From: Coniella vitis
Taxonomy: Eukaryota > Ascomycota > Sordariomycetes > Diaporthales > Schizoparmaceae
Assembly (NCBI GenBank): GCA_011317545.1
Contig: WUJK01000001.1
Location: 434,001-498,000, forward strand
DNA length: 64,000 nt
Direction of reading: 5' to 3'
In this document: positions 11,369 through 23,488 of the stretch, in pieces
Numbering within the stretch: the stretch's first letter is position 1
Layout of the letters: each line of letters opens with the position of its first letter
Program-made: the position numbers and the translations under genes
Notes under the pieces: model-generated
The model's input: only the letters and a program-made list of their open reading frames with translations
What the model was told of the DNA's origin: nothing
The model's database searches: none

Positions 11369-11875
11369 GGGTATCTTGTGGGTTCCCAAGCCCATGGGTA
11401 ACTTGAAGGCTCCCAAGCCTGTGGGTAACTTGAAGGTTCCCAAGCCCTGCGCGTGTGCTGGAGTATGACCTCTCCATATTCGTGTAGGTACTTTTGGATC
11501 CCAAGCCAAATCTTTGTTCGTTGTGGTGTCTTGAAAGTTTACAAGCATCGCATGTGCTCGTGTGCTTGATGCCGGAGTGTGACCTCTCCGCAATGAGTAT
11601 GGGTACTTCTGGGTCCCAAGCCGATTGTGTGGTTGTTGTTGTCGTTGTTGTTGGGTAACTTAAGGTTCCAAAGCCTTTCATGTGTGCTGGAGTGTGGCCT
11701 CTCCAGACTCTCGAAACGAAGAATGATGCTGGGTAACTTGTGGGTTCCCAAGCCCGTTTTTCGGGTCTCTTCAAGATTCCCAAGCCTTGTGCGTGTGCTA
11801 GAGTGTGGCCTCCCCAGACTCTCAAATGAGGAATGATGTTGGGTAACTTGTAGGTTCCCAAGCCTGCCGTTGTCC
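8940..11875. repeat. Two-level minisatellite, about 110-nt units with GGTTCCCAAGCC core
   Basis: Direct inspection shows a core (aacttgaggttcccaagcct and close variants) repeated more than 20 times. It occurs alone in 26-27-nt tandems (10472-10615) and as the end of longer units of about 110 nt. Each long unit carries gagtgtggcctctcc, a block resembling aatggacagtggcaa, a TTG-rich stretch of variable length and then the core. Copies of the gtgtggcctctcc block start near 10281, 10395, 10627, 10731, 10840, 10935, 11036, 11149, 11272, 11461, 11575, 11691 and 11801. Copies left of about 10.2 kb are degenerate (related fragments at 9274, 9398, 9510, 9816, 9954). Long open frames across it are products of the repeat, not genes. 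It ends about 60 nt from the stop of the minus-strand gene at 11936. Confidence 0.9.
11337..11369 (+). repeat. TTG trinucleotide run inside the minisatellite
   Basis: An uninterrupted run of about eleven TTG triplets. It is an expansion of the shorter TTG stretch found in most 110-nt units. Confidence 0.85.
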
Positions 11876-11935
11876 ATGTAATTGCGGAACAAATTCGTCA
11901 AATCGTGAGACGGAGTAGACAGACAAGCACATCTA

Positions 11936-14900
11936 CTACTCCTCAGGAACTCCGAACCGCCTGGCAAGCGCATTGCGCTTCTCACTCCACATATCCACAT
12001 CCACAAACGCGCGGCGCCTGCGTTCACTACGCGGAACAACCTGCTCTTCTTGCTCTTCCTTCTCTTCCTTCTCTGCCTTGACTTGCTCTTGCTCTTGTTT
12101 CTTTTCAGGCTCGGCAGGTCTCTGGCGACGTCGGTCCTTGACTCCGGAGCGGGCGATGGAGCGGGTTATCTCCTCGTCCCAGGCATCCATGAGCTCGTCC
12201 TCGGTAGGAGTGGTGCAGACCAGCTCTTGTTTCCTCCGCTGGTCTTGGGCAATGACGTTCTCGCGGTACTCGGGCTGCTCAAAGGCAAAGAGGGCCTCGC
12301 CCTCGAATGCCTCGACAGCGGGCATGAGTGCTGCAGGGGTTCTTGGAGGGGCCGGGGATGCGGCGGAGGACGATTCGCCGCCGTTGGCCGCACTCGTACT
12401 GGGGGTGTTTGGGGCGAGCTCGGCGATGGGGGTGGCGGCGGTAGTGACAGCGCTGGCCTCCTCTTCGCGGTAGCTTGGAAGCTCGAATGCGAAAAGGGCC
12501 TCTCCCTCGAACTTCTCGGCTGGCGGTCTGTAGTTTGCGGCTGCCAACGTGTTGGCGGTGGAGGCAGCATCCTTGGGGCCGTCGTCTACGACTTTGAACT
12601 TTTCCTTGTCCTCGAAATAGTATGTTGGGATGACGACAGTCGGAGGAGGCGCGCTAAAGTCTGGCGCTGCTGGGCCGCTCGACTGCTCAGGTACGAAGAT
12701 GGCCTTGCTGAACTCTGGGGCGAGAGGCTGCCTCTCTTGGTCGTTGGTGGAGGGCAGTGGCTTCTTGTTTCTGAACTTCTTCCGAGGCGGGGGGCCGGGC
12801 ATGCTCGTGTTCGTGTCCATGTTCATGTTGAAACTGACACCTGCCAATTCTCTGAACGTGGGGACTCTTTCCTTGCCCTTTGGAGAGCGCTGCTGGTTGT
12901 TGGATGGAGCCTCCTGAGAAGCATTGTTGGACGCGGTACAGAGTATCGACGAAAGGCTCATGGGGCCTTCGCGCACGTGTGATTCGGCTTCCGCAACCTG
13001 GACGGCTGCAGAAGCCAACATCTCCAACCGACTGGTGTCGGGAGCGGCGGCAGCTCTGCTGCTCGAAGCCTCAGGCGTTGGCGACCGCGAGACTGTGCTC
13101 ACTGCCATGCTCAGAGGTGAAGGCTTGGGGGGCTTGAACGACGACTTGTTCGAGGCTGGTGTTTCCAAAAGAGGTGCTCCATCTGGCTGCTTGTAGTTGT
13201 TGGGGGGCTTGGATTGGTTGACAGGCGTGGCCGTAGCCGCCTGTCCAGAATGAGAGGGAGCAGATGGTGCTTCGCCCATGTTTACATCCGCCTGGGCGGG
13301 TCTCGCGTTGACGAAGGGATTGCTCGTCTCGTTCGACACCACAAATGGCGATTGGCCGTGGCCCGAGGCATGCGCCGTAGCCGTCGAGGTAGCGCCAAAG
13401 TTGGGCTGGTTCAGAGCCTCTGGCGCCAGAGTGCCAGTCATGACGAAGGGTATCATGGGGGCGCGTTTGGGTCCAGCAGGCGTGCTTGGAGATTGCGAGG
13501 TGCCCGACTTGCTTGGTGTTTGTGGCGCAGCCTGCGGCTTGCGCTGCGGCATGAAAGGCGAGACGGGTTTTCTGAGGGCCTTTGCCCGGCCTCTCATCAT
13601 ATCCGCATAGACGGATGCCTTGCTTGATGGAGGCTGGTCGTTGCCAGTGCTACCTGCCTGGCGAAGCGGCGTTGAAGGGTTCTGAAGACTGTGGTGCAAC
13701 GCGGCCATGGTTTGCAGAGAGAGTGATTTGCCCTCGTTTGCCGACATAGGGGCGATAGGGGCAACCGAGCCGACGCCGGATGCAGGGCCGGAGCCGGAAC
13801 CGAACAACGACGACGGCGTGTGGTACACCGGGGTCGTGTGGGCTTGATTGGCTCCTCCAAAAGGAGAGGGAGTTGGGTGCGGCGAGTGCGCAGGAGGCAA
13901 GGCTGCGTGTCCACCCGAGAATGGCGTGCCCTGGGCAGCGGGCGAGGCATGGATGAACGGTGAAGCAGCTGAGCTACCGAAGCCCGAGGGCATGCTGACC
14001 AGCTGATCAGGCGGCGGGCCTGTCTGTTCGACGTCCATGGCCCCTCCTTGTTCAGTTGTGATCAGGGCCATTGCATCATCATCAATGTCCATTGTGTCTT
14101 GGGGACGGTCTCCGTAGACCTGCATCTCACCGCCCTGATGGACGACCGGTCCGTAGTTGCAGGTGATAGGCAGTGTATTGTCGTAGAAGTCGATGAGATT
14201 GGAGTTGTCGGACATGTACGAATCACCTTCGTGGTCAGGTCCCAAGAGCTGCGGGCAGTATGCCTCGAGGGGTTGCGGGTCCGCATAAGAGAAGTCCATC
14301 AAGTCAAAGTCCGCCTGCGAGTCAGCAAGCTGCATCTGCGCAGCTTGCGTCGCCGTCACCATGGCGCCCGTCACCAGGTTGTTGAAGTCGTAGCACTCGT
14401 CAGCACTAAGGTCCATCTCTTCGGGCTGAAAGTCGAGGAGAGATACAACCTCGTGGGAAGCATGACGAGAAATCTGGGCACTCTTCTTCAACACCGGCCC
14501 AGAGGGAGTAGATGGGACAGGTAGGATACCGCGGGAAGACTGGCGAGTGGGAACCACCATGAGTGGCTTGGGGGTGGTCTTGCCGGTTCTGGTTCTGTCC
14601 GCCTTCTTGCTGGCCTTTGGCGACGGCTTGATGATGCCACCGGGAACGATTTGCGGGCTGTTCTCACGCGATACCACAGACTTGGGCAGTCTCTCGGCCG
14701 GTGACAATCTGGACTTGCCAGGCGGAGACACGAGGATCGTGGGAAGCGTGCTGGGGCAAAGCATGACTGCTGAAGGCGAGGGCTGCACGGGGGGCGCGAC
14801 TAGGGCGGGGGGAAGCAGTCGAGGTGCGGCCGCCATTGGCAGTGGCGCAGTCTCGACGGTTCCGTAGTGAGCCGCAACATTGGGTGTGTTGTGCTCAGCC

Positions 14901-17514
14901 AGTCCCATCGGAGGCTCAGGCTGTCCGTTGACACTGCAAATGGGCCCATCGTAGACCTGGCACGGGTTGCCAGGCACCTCTGCAAGCGTGAGATCAATGA
15001 CTTCCATGGCAATCTGCTGCTGAGCGCCATGGACAGCTCCCTCGTTGCCATCGTGCTCGACAGGGCCAGTGGACTTGGGGAGGTCGATGGCCGGAGCGGG
15101 CTCTGTCTTCTTGGCTGTGGTGACAAGATGTGCCCTGGGAGACTGGTTTGGGTCGGGTCTAGTAGCCATGAGATGGTCGTAAGGTGAAAGAGACTTGTAC
15201 ATCTGGCGAACCATGTATCTGGGCATGGGCTTGGGCAGGGGCCATCGGGTGCTGAGCGCGAACTTGCGCATGGTATGGTTGGATGTCCTCTTGGTCGCTC
15301 TGACAAAGTCCAGAGGGGTGTGGCGCCTCGTAGATACTCTGGTGGAACGAGCCGAGCCGAATCTGAGGGTAGGCTTGACATTGTGGGAAGACTTTGCTGG
15401 GCCGGTCACCATGGGAGACTCAGACTGTGGCTGCTGAACAACTTGTGCAGATCTGCGCTCGTCCACGATGTCGGCCGGCGTGTGCACATTGATCTGAGCG
15501 TCTGTCTGGGTAGACTTGTCTTCGAAGGTGGGACTCTCCGTGGGGTTCTCCAAGACGCCCTCCAATGGGGCACAAGGGTGCGGCGTCTGAAGATTGTCGT
15601 GTGGCATTTCACGCATGTGAGATCGTTGCGAGCGTGGTTCCTCGGGCTTTGGAGGCGAGACGATGGCCCTATCCCGCCGTGCAGTTCGTCGATCTTGTTC
15701 CTCCCGCTGCTTCGCCTCCCGCTTCTTTGTGTTTTCCACCCACACGGCGTGGAATTTTTCGCAAGCTTGCAACTCCCTCTGCTTCCTTGCTTCACTCTCG
15801 GAGTGTTCTTTGCTCATTCGCTGACAGTATTCAGGGCTCAAGAAGCGTTGCGCTGTGGCGTCGAACTCGTTGAAGGCCTCCGTTATATTCTTGACAGCAG
15901 AGTCATGGGCCTTTTTCTGTGCCTTGACAGGCGTAATGACACGGCGTTGAGCCTGCCCAGCGTGAATTTGGGCCTCATTGACTTTGCGTCGAGCTTCTTC
16001 AGCCTCTCGTTGAGCAGCTAGCACTTTGCGGTCGGCTTCGTCGGCCTCGCGCTCAGCAAGAAGGACCTGAGGGTGTTTCTCAGTGTTCTTGGAAACCGCG
16101 CGTTCCTGTTCTTGAAGCACAAGGTCTTGGCGTTCCTTTTCTGCCAGTGCTTTTGGGCATGGACAGTGCTCCATAAACTCAATGGCGTCGGCTAGACAGA
16201 AAAAGGTCCGAGTCCAGTCGTGATGTCCTGCGGAGCATGCAGTGCAGACTAGGGACAAGGACAGTCAGCTTACCAACTCGAACCGGCCAGGATAGAAACG
16301 GGCAGAAGAGGGCAAGGAAAGCAGATGAACGGATGAATGGATGAGTGTCGTCGTGCAGGTGGTGATGGTAGATCGGGCTTTCATCTTGCACTTGCCAAGC
16401 GGACAAGGAAACCACCGAGAAAGAAAAAACAAATACAAATACGAAAAGAAAAGAAAAAAAAGAGGAAAGAGATGTACTTACAAAAGCTCATTGTCATGGA
16501 CTTTCTGGCTTCCTGTAACCGCTGCAAGCGCTCAGAAGCCCGCTTGGTGCTAGGCCGACCGTAGTCGTCATGCATCCAGCGAGTGTTCGGAATGGTCACG
16601 CCAGGGTAGCCCAATGTTTCCCTTGTCCGGTACAACCCACGGAGGTGTTCGAGATATTGCTCCGTTTCGGATTCAAAGTGGACCATGGCGCTGTGGAGCG
16701 CCCTGAGCAGCCGTTTGAGAATTTCAATACGGCGATTGAGCATGAAGACGCGCGGATCCTGGTCGCCTAACCACAGCCGAGCGAGGCGCGACTCAGACGG
16801 CTTGAACACGACTGGCTCCGGTATGTACACTGGCCCGGTATACGGGTAAGGCTGGCGGTTTGGCAGCCTGTTGAACGCCGTGTAGCGGTAAGTATCGACG
16901 AGCCAGCCTTCAACGGCACGAATCTCGCCGACGACCACGTCAACTTCCCTATTCCAATCCTTGTTCACCCGCAAATAGCTCTCGCGATTTTGCTCTAACT
17001 CATCCCTGAGAGCTGTCAAAGTGCGAACCTTGTCCTCGACCGAGTCCTTCCAGTGGTCCTGCATGAATTCTCGGTAGCCATCCAGATCAAAACTGTATGT
17101 GAAGAGGATGATGCAAGAGGATATGAAAAAGAGACCGTCACTGATTCGGTCACTGTGGTAGTGGTAAAGTTCGCAACAGCGAGAGTAGAAGTCACGCATT
17201 CGCGAGTGCAAGATGCACAGACGAATAGCTGAGACAACGAGGAATTCGAAACAGGCGTGATAGAATCGGACAGGAGAAGAGAAGATACGCGGATCAAAGC
17301 CGCTCTGAACATGGCCAACAAAGCAGACAAGTCTGTAGTGCAGGTATTTGCCGAGATCGTACAGCAGAGACCAGGACATCAAAAGCACAAGGCTTGAGAT
17401 GATGAAGAGCTTCAGGTAGCGGTCTTGAGTGGTGCTGTCGTCAGCGTATAATCTGGGATCGTCGTCCCATCCGGGACCGTCATTCCATCGGACAGCAAAG
17501 TGATTGTTGTCCAT
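11936..17514 (-). CDS. Large unrecognised protein: three membrane helices plus long FG-containing disordered tail
   Basis: Two exons (16482-17514 and 11936-16248) join in frame across a 233-nt intron with GTAAGT donor and CCCTAG acceptor, giving about 1781 residues. The N-terminal part has three hydrophobic segments (about 34-54, 84-103, 126-143), then a charged helical region. A Cys-rich patch follows the junction (CTACSAGHH, later CPCP), then a Gln/Glu/Arg coiled coil. About 1300 residues are low complexity, rich in Pro, Ser, Thr and Ala, with FG/PF motifs (SPFGGANQ, SLFGSGSG). Two near-identical motifs, KFEGEALFAFELPSYRE (about 1590) and AFEGEALFAFEQPEYRE (about 1658), precede a basic/acidic C terminus. 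The domain layout could suit a membrane-anchored nuclear-pore or scaffold protein, but this is inference; I know no family for it. The two open frames could instead be two genes, though the in-frame splice argues for one. Confidence 0.7.
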
Positions 17515-19038
17515 GGTGACGGTCTTGCCTGTAACAGGCGTGTCGTCCGCAAGTGTGAATCAAGTCACAAGACTAGAGATCGGAGTCGAACAAGTGGTCA
17601 GTGATTTGGGCACACAACGTATCACGGCTCCAAGAGGATACCGAGATGGACAGTGGGCGCGTTGGCAAAACAGACGGGTGAAAAGATGTAAAAGAAGATG
17701 GAACGCGAGCAAGCGACTTGAGATGGTTGATGTCAGGCAGAGAGGAGGAAAAGCGGGCGCGTCTGTTTGGTGACTTTGCAACGCGTCGAGTGACAGAGAG
17801 GGGAGGGATCGTGTTCTGGGTACGCGGGCCAATTTGAGAGTGTGGAAGGATGTGAAACTGCAGAGACCATCTCGGGAAAACTTACGGTCTGAATCTGACG
17901 AGATGTACAAACGCGTGATATCGGAAGACTTGGTAAGCTGCATAGGCAACTCCAGAGTCTCAGAATGTGAACGGTTGCAAATCTCGAGGAATTGTGAAGC
18001 CTGAGGGACGATGCGTGGTATCGGACGTGATGTGACAATTGAAGGCACAGGAGAAGGATTGAAGTGCAGGAGGATGTCAGAGATGAGACTCACGAGATTT
18101 TATGTGCAAAACTGCTAGAGAGATGGACCAATTGACCTTTCGGAGCTGGCAATCGCTTTGGGTCAGTACAGACGGTAGACGAGATCGGTCGCCCACGAGC
18201 GTAGTATTTGGCATGCGGTAGGAGAGAGAAGCGGTAGGATGCCGAGGAATAAGAGAATGAACTTACAGATGAGCTTGGAAATCGAAAAGATATCTGTGCG
18301 ACGCAAGAAGGTTGCAATACAACGTTGGGAACCGTTGATTGTAATCTTGAACCGTACAGATGTGTGGGTGGGAAGAGGAGAGAAAACAACAGGGAGGCAG
18401 GGGGCCAGGGCAGAAGTTAAAAAGGTGAGCAACAAGAAAGGGTGCGCGGACCAGGACGCGTGCTGGTTGCTATCCGAAAAGGCTGCCAGCTGGAAAGTTG
18501 ACTGCCAGGGATTGACGCTATCCAGCAAGGACCCTTTCCCAGCCAGCAACAAGGTTGCCCAGTGGCAGTGTATTCAATGAAGTGTTCTTGTCCCTCGTAC
18601 CCCCGCCAAACACCGCCTGCCCGCAACGAACGCGTCGCCTAACTTTGACAATTAGACCCAATTGTCTCCCCATTCACTGATATTGTTCCTGCTACTTGCC
18701 CACCGTCCCTCATCTGCACCATCATACAACGTCATTGTCCTATCTGTGTCATGTTGCTCCTGTGCAAACGTCAGAGCCGGCTCAGCACAATGGCAGTGAA
18801 TGTCCACGATAAGAATAATACAATACATACATCTCGTAGGCAATTTCATGCTGACAACAGATAACAGCAAGTCTTGCTGACATGATACTCTCTTGGACTT
18901 GGACCTAGACTGTGACGCTGGACGGATTATCACTCATATTTGAAACTGATTGCAAGCTCACTAACGACGCATGACACTGAAGGGGCAAACAAGCACGAGA
19001 TAGAACGAACACATTTTATATTCAAGTAGACCATTGAC
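17515..19038. other. Intergenic: leader of the large gene and 3' flank of spc7
   Basis: Between two minus-strand genes. The part next to 17514 is pyrimidine-rich on the minus strand, as expected of a fungal promoter or leader. A GTAAGT (complement of 17880-17885) and a GTTACAG ending at 17529, 14 nt before the ATG, could bound a 5' UTR intron of about 357 nt. Short minus-strand open frames (such as 17560-18093) are best read as leader sequence. No other gene is seen. Confidence 0.45.
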
Positions 19039-22000
19039 CTATTTCCTGCTCCGAGCTGCCAGCTTGCCATGTAAGTCCGATATCACACCGCACCACGACT
19101 CTGTGACCTTTTCCCCGCGACCATAGACTCGGTCGCCCATCCTGGGCGTGAGAAACTCAACCAATTTAGCCGCGTTGAACTGCTCGCCGTAGACAACGCC
19201 GGCCTTGGGAGACACCATGAAATCGACACCAGTGGGCACTTCCCGGCTCTTTATAAGCAGGAGAACCTCAATCTTTGTTTGCAAGGGCGTCAAAAGCAAT
19301 GTGGACTTGACAATGAGCGACGAAGCCGAGGTGTGTTTTACGCGGGTGGGAAAGGTGAGGTTGAGCTGGTGCACCTGATTGGTCAGCACCTTTGCGCGGT
19401 CCCATGCCGCACGGACCACCTGGAGCATGCGGCTCACTCCACGGCGCGTCTGCGCCCACTGCGCGACATATGAGTGAATGCACTGCACACAAAACTCGAC
19501 TTCCGCCGTTGCCTGCCGCGCGCTCTGATCGCGGTTCAGGGCAACGTAGCGGAGCTCCACACGAGAGTCGGCTTGGGCCAACTTGAAGGCAGCAACATCG
19601 AAGACAAGCTCAATCTCCCGCAGATACGTCATCGTAATGACAGTACCCTTGGCACCCTTGATTGTCCATCCATGTTGCGCCTCAATGGCGTCCACTCTGG
19701 CTTTGAGAGTCTTGATCTCTTCGCCGCTCCAACCTCTGCATTCTTGACGAATCCTCTCAGCTTCTGCAATGTCCGAGTGGCAGTTGCGCTTGCGCTCAGT
19801 CAGCTGCTCGACAGTGCCGTCAGCCTCTTGCAGCTGAGCTTGCAACTGTGCAATCTCTCGCTTCTTGGCTTGGACATCGTCCTCAACTGCAAGCAGATCC
19901 ACGCGAGCAAGTTCCAATTCCTGAGGATCACAATCCTGGAGCTCGCTGGCCAAGGCCTCGAGGTTATCACGTTCTCGGCCAAGCATTTCCGACTGCTTGA
20001 GCACGGCTGGCAGGATGGACGACAGCAGTTTCTGCTGCTTGTCTAGGAGTTCTTCGTCTGCCCTCATGCCTTCGGCAGTCTTGATAAGACCTTCTCTCAA
20101 GCCATCCTGTAGCTTCATGCGCCATTCGTACCACATTGCCTTACTCAATAATCGAGCATTGGTCTTGACGTTCTTAAACTGATTGTCCATCAGCGACTTA
20201 AACTCGGGGGACGCTGAGATGTATTCTTTGAATAGCGGTGGATTCTCCTCAAAAGTTTCGGTCTCAATCTCGCGCACAATTCTGCGTCCCTCGGCAATAT
20301 ACTTTTTGAGCTCACGGCAGGAATGTTGGTACAGCTCGAGCATCGGCACCGTACAAGCACCTGCGACTACGCACTTCTCCAGAGACATGCCTTCCTTGTC
20401 GTCTGCCGATAAGCTGCCCTTGCGCGCCGCGGGCATAATTGTATGGCGGCGCTTGGTCGTCGTAAGCTCCATGAAACGAATGCTAGTCATGTTCAGGAAG
20501 TCTTGCAAGTGAAGTTTGTCGCCGCCTTCATTTGGCTGCAGTTCGGGAAGATTGATCGATGGACTAGCATTGAAGTTGATGGTCCTTGTAGGCTGATCGA
20601 CGACATCATGGAACCGTGTCTGGGCTATGGGTGTTGCAGCCGTACTCTTGTGTTGTGGGGATTGTTCTGTCGCAGGCGGGCTTTCGTTGTCCACATCCTC
20701 GCCTCGAGCGACGGTGGCTCGAGAGCCAGTTGTCTCGGCTTTCGATGGCGGTTGTTGCAATCGAATATTCTTGACTGGACTTCCTTGAAGCCCCTTAAGC
20801 CTCTTTATACCATCCTGCTCCTCTCCGTCGCTATCATTATCCAATTCAGATGGTCGCTTGCCTAAAAGACCCTTGGCACTGCCAACATGCAGGCTCTTAC
20901 GGCCCTTGAGTGGATTCTTCTTCGGCGACAGGCCCAAAATCATCTCCTTCAGATTGAGCGTAGCATCTCGGTCATCCGACACGCCACCGGAGTCTTGATT
21001 CAGACCGCGTCGGATACTCTCACGCTCTGCGTCATCACGCCTATCTCGGTCAATCTCCTCCTCGAGAACTTTGGGATCCTCAAATGCGACTGCTTTCCGT
21101 TGCCCTGCGAGCAGAACTGGACTGAAAGCAGCGGCGCTGTCCCCAATGGAGCTACGACGATTGAGAATCTCTGTGACACGAGGTGAGCCAACACCACTGC
21201 GATCGATGCCAACTCCCGAGAGTTTTGGCCGCTGGGGTGTAAGAACAACAAGTGGGAGAGTTGAATCTTGCTGGAACAGGCCCGTAGAGGGTTTCGTAGA
21301 TAACCTGGACGATTTTGGGGTGGTCTTCGCTCGTGGGGACGAGCCTCGGGGCGGCGAAGTCTGTCTGCCCGGGGAAGGAGTGCGACTTAAAATGCGAATT
21401 GAAGCTCGAGAAGATGTGTCCTGCTCTGGAGAATGTGTTGGGTCGTGAGATGCTGGCGTCGTGCTCTCTTCTTTGGGTGGTGACATTGACCTCGTACGGA
21501 AGAGTAATCCGCTACTTCGCCGAATGCTCTTGCCCCGAAACGCCGAGAGTCCAGGGGATACTTGTGAGCTTTCAGCTGCAGCGGACGCACGCATGTCTGT
21601 GGAGGTCTGTGGTGAAGCAGTTATGCCAATGCCTGTATTTACAGGCTCGTCGACCTCCTGCTCCATAAGCTGCTTCGCCGCCGTCCTATCTTCAGGTGTA
21701 GAGGAAGATTCGAGGATGCCTCCCATTGCCATCGTCATGTCCATACCCATTTCTTCGTCCTCGTCTGCGTCTTGGTCAACACAGCGAACATCGTTCGCTA
21801 TGCTTTGGCCGTTGCCTTCATCGCCCGCCAGACCGTGTGAAGGCATATCATTATCCACTTGCTCCTTAATCGGTGAAGAGCTCTGTGGAAAGGAAGCTTG
21901 TATCTGCTTGTTCTTAGCAGCGAGGACACGACCCATGACAGTAGTCAATTCCATTGACATTTCTTCGTCACTTTGGTGGTCAGAATCGGCTTCCGAAACT

Positions 22001-23488
22001 GGACCGTGCTGAATAGAGCCTACTGCCGTTGTGAACTCCATTGTCTGGTCATCCTGAACTGATTCGTCTTCACCAGGCCGCTGCTCATTAGGCTCGTGAG
22101 GTGCATCGGGGAGAATGCCGCCCAGAACATGTGTCACATCCATTGAGACATCTTCGTCCGGTGACTTAGGCTCGTTAGAATCGATGATACCCCCAATAGC
22201 GGCGGTCATGTCCATGTCCATGCCCATTTCCGTCCCCTCAGCGTCTGATTTGAGAGGACTTGATTTGTAAGGACTTGATGACGGCAGATTATTCTGTGAT
22301 GGAACTGCTTGTGCAATAGATGCTTGCTGCTGTCGTTGTCTTGCATTCTTTCCCCATCCCATGAATCCGGGAATAACCTCCTCATCGTCATCCGGTTCCC
22401 GTGCCTGGTCGGCCGCTCGCTGAGCTGCCTCCCTCAAAGCACTGTCCAGGCTAGAGGCACTTTCCTCGTTATCATCTCTGTACTGCGACGATGCCAGAGA
22501 TACAGACGTCATTTCTTCGGCCTCCAGAGTGATCATTGTTCCGTCACTGTCCGAGTCATCATCGGAACCAGATGCCTCTTGCACTTCTGCGACGCCATCG
22601 CCATCGTCATCCATGTCAGAGTCATAGACAGTAGAAGCTACAGTATCATCCTGCTGGGCTTCGAAAGCGCTACTCGAAGCGATGCCAGAGCTTCGCCGAT
22701 GACTCTTTTGGTGCAGACGTCGCTGGTCTTCTGGCGACTGTGCGACGGTTTCCTCTATTTGTTCAGGTGGCGTGGACGGCGGTCTGGATGAATCATCATC
22801 GGGTTCTTGTGTCTGCGGCGCAGCTGGAGAGCGAGCCGCAAGTGATGAAGCCCTGCGCGTAGAGTCTGTGGATGTGGTCGAGTCTTGCATGTACTCAATT
22901 TCGTGGAATGTGTGGAGAGTTGCCTCTGCCGCAAATGATACGCGACGATTCGCCAAGGATTTCCTGCGTGCCTCTCTTCTATCCTTGGCCTCTTTTTCTG
23001 CGCCAGCTCGTTCCTGTTCTTCTCTATCTCTTGCTGCGGCCTGTTGGGCCTCTTCGCTTCGCACCGCGACCTTGGTGCCAGAGGAGCCGCTAGCATCATT
23101 CTCATCGGGTGTTTCGTCGGAAATCGCGTGGTCGCTGACTGGCTGAGGTATCCTAGATTTGAAAGAAGGAATCTCTGCTAGCGGAATTGTTGGTTTAAGA
23201 ATGGATCTGGGCGGCGCTTGGACGGAACTCGCCAATGACTGTAACCACGTCAGGGACTGTTAACACGGAAGCATTCAAAAGTGAAAATACCACGCGACGG
23301 TTCCCTGAACCTGCCTTCAGAGCATCTAATCCTCCTGGGCCCAAGCTCTTGCTACGCGACTTTGCCATCTTTCTGTTCTCTGCCAGCGTGGCGTTGGCGC
23401 CCAGACCAGCAGTTGCATGATCTCTGTCCACGGCGCTCAGCGACTTGCGCGTACGGCGCGGTGCCAAGGTAGGGTTGCCGCCAGCCAT
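19039..23488 (-). CDS. spc7: Spc7/KNL1 (Spc105) kinetochore scaffold
   Basis: Outer-kinetochore scaffold of the KMN network that recruits Bub proteins through MELT motifs and PP1 through SILK/RVSF motifs (family knowledge). Exons 23291-23488 and 19039-23238 give about 1465 residues; the 52-nt intron has a GTATTT donor, CTGAC branch and TTACAG acceptor (a GTGGTA donor 3 nt earlier is possible). Both PP1 motifs are visible: SILK at about 78-81 and RVSF at about 165-168. At least five MELT-like motifs are encoded near 22201-22235 (MDMTAAIGG), 22120-22150 (MDVTHVLGG), 22020-22050 (MEFTTAVG), 21938-21965 (MELTTVMG) and 21720-21755 (MDMTMAMGG). The C-terminal third has the Spc7-type coiled coil and ends in a region matching the RWD part. 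The start ATG lies beside a basic RRTRKSLS stretch. It diverges from rps11. Confidence 0.95.

Noticed and set aside
9548..11861. Several 70-190-codon minus-strand open frames with LGN/GLGT/PQAWEP repeats
   Set aside because: They are translations of the minisatellite, overlap one another in different frames and follow the repeat period; no start or splice context supports genes.
17560..18389. Minus-strand open frames of 100-177 codons upstream of the giant gene
   Set aside because: Ser/Leu/Pro-rich translations of a pyrimidine-rich leader; no conserved features.
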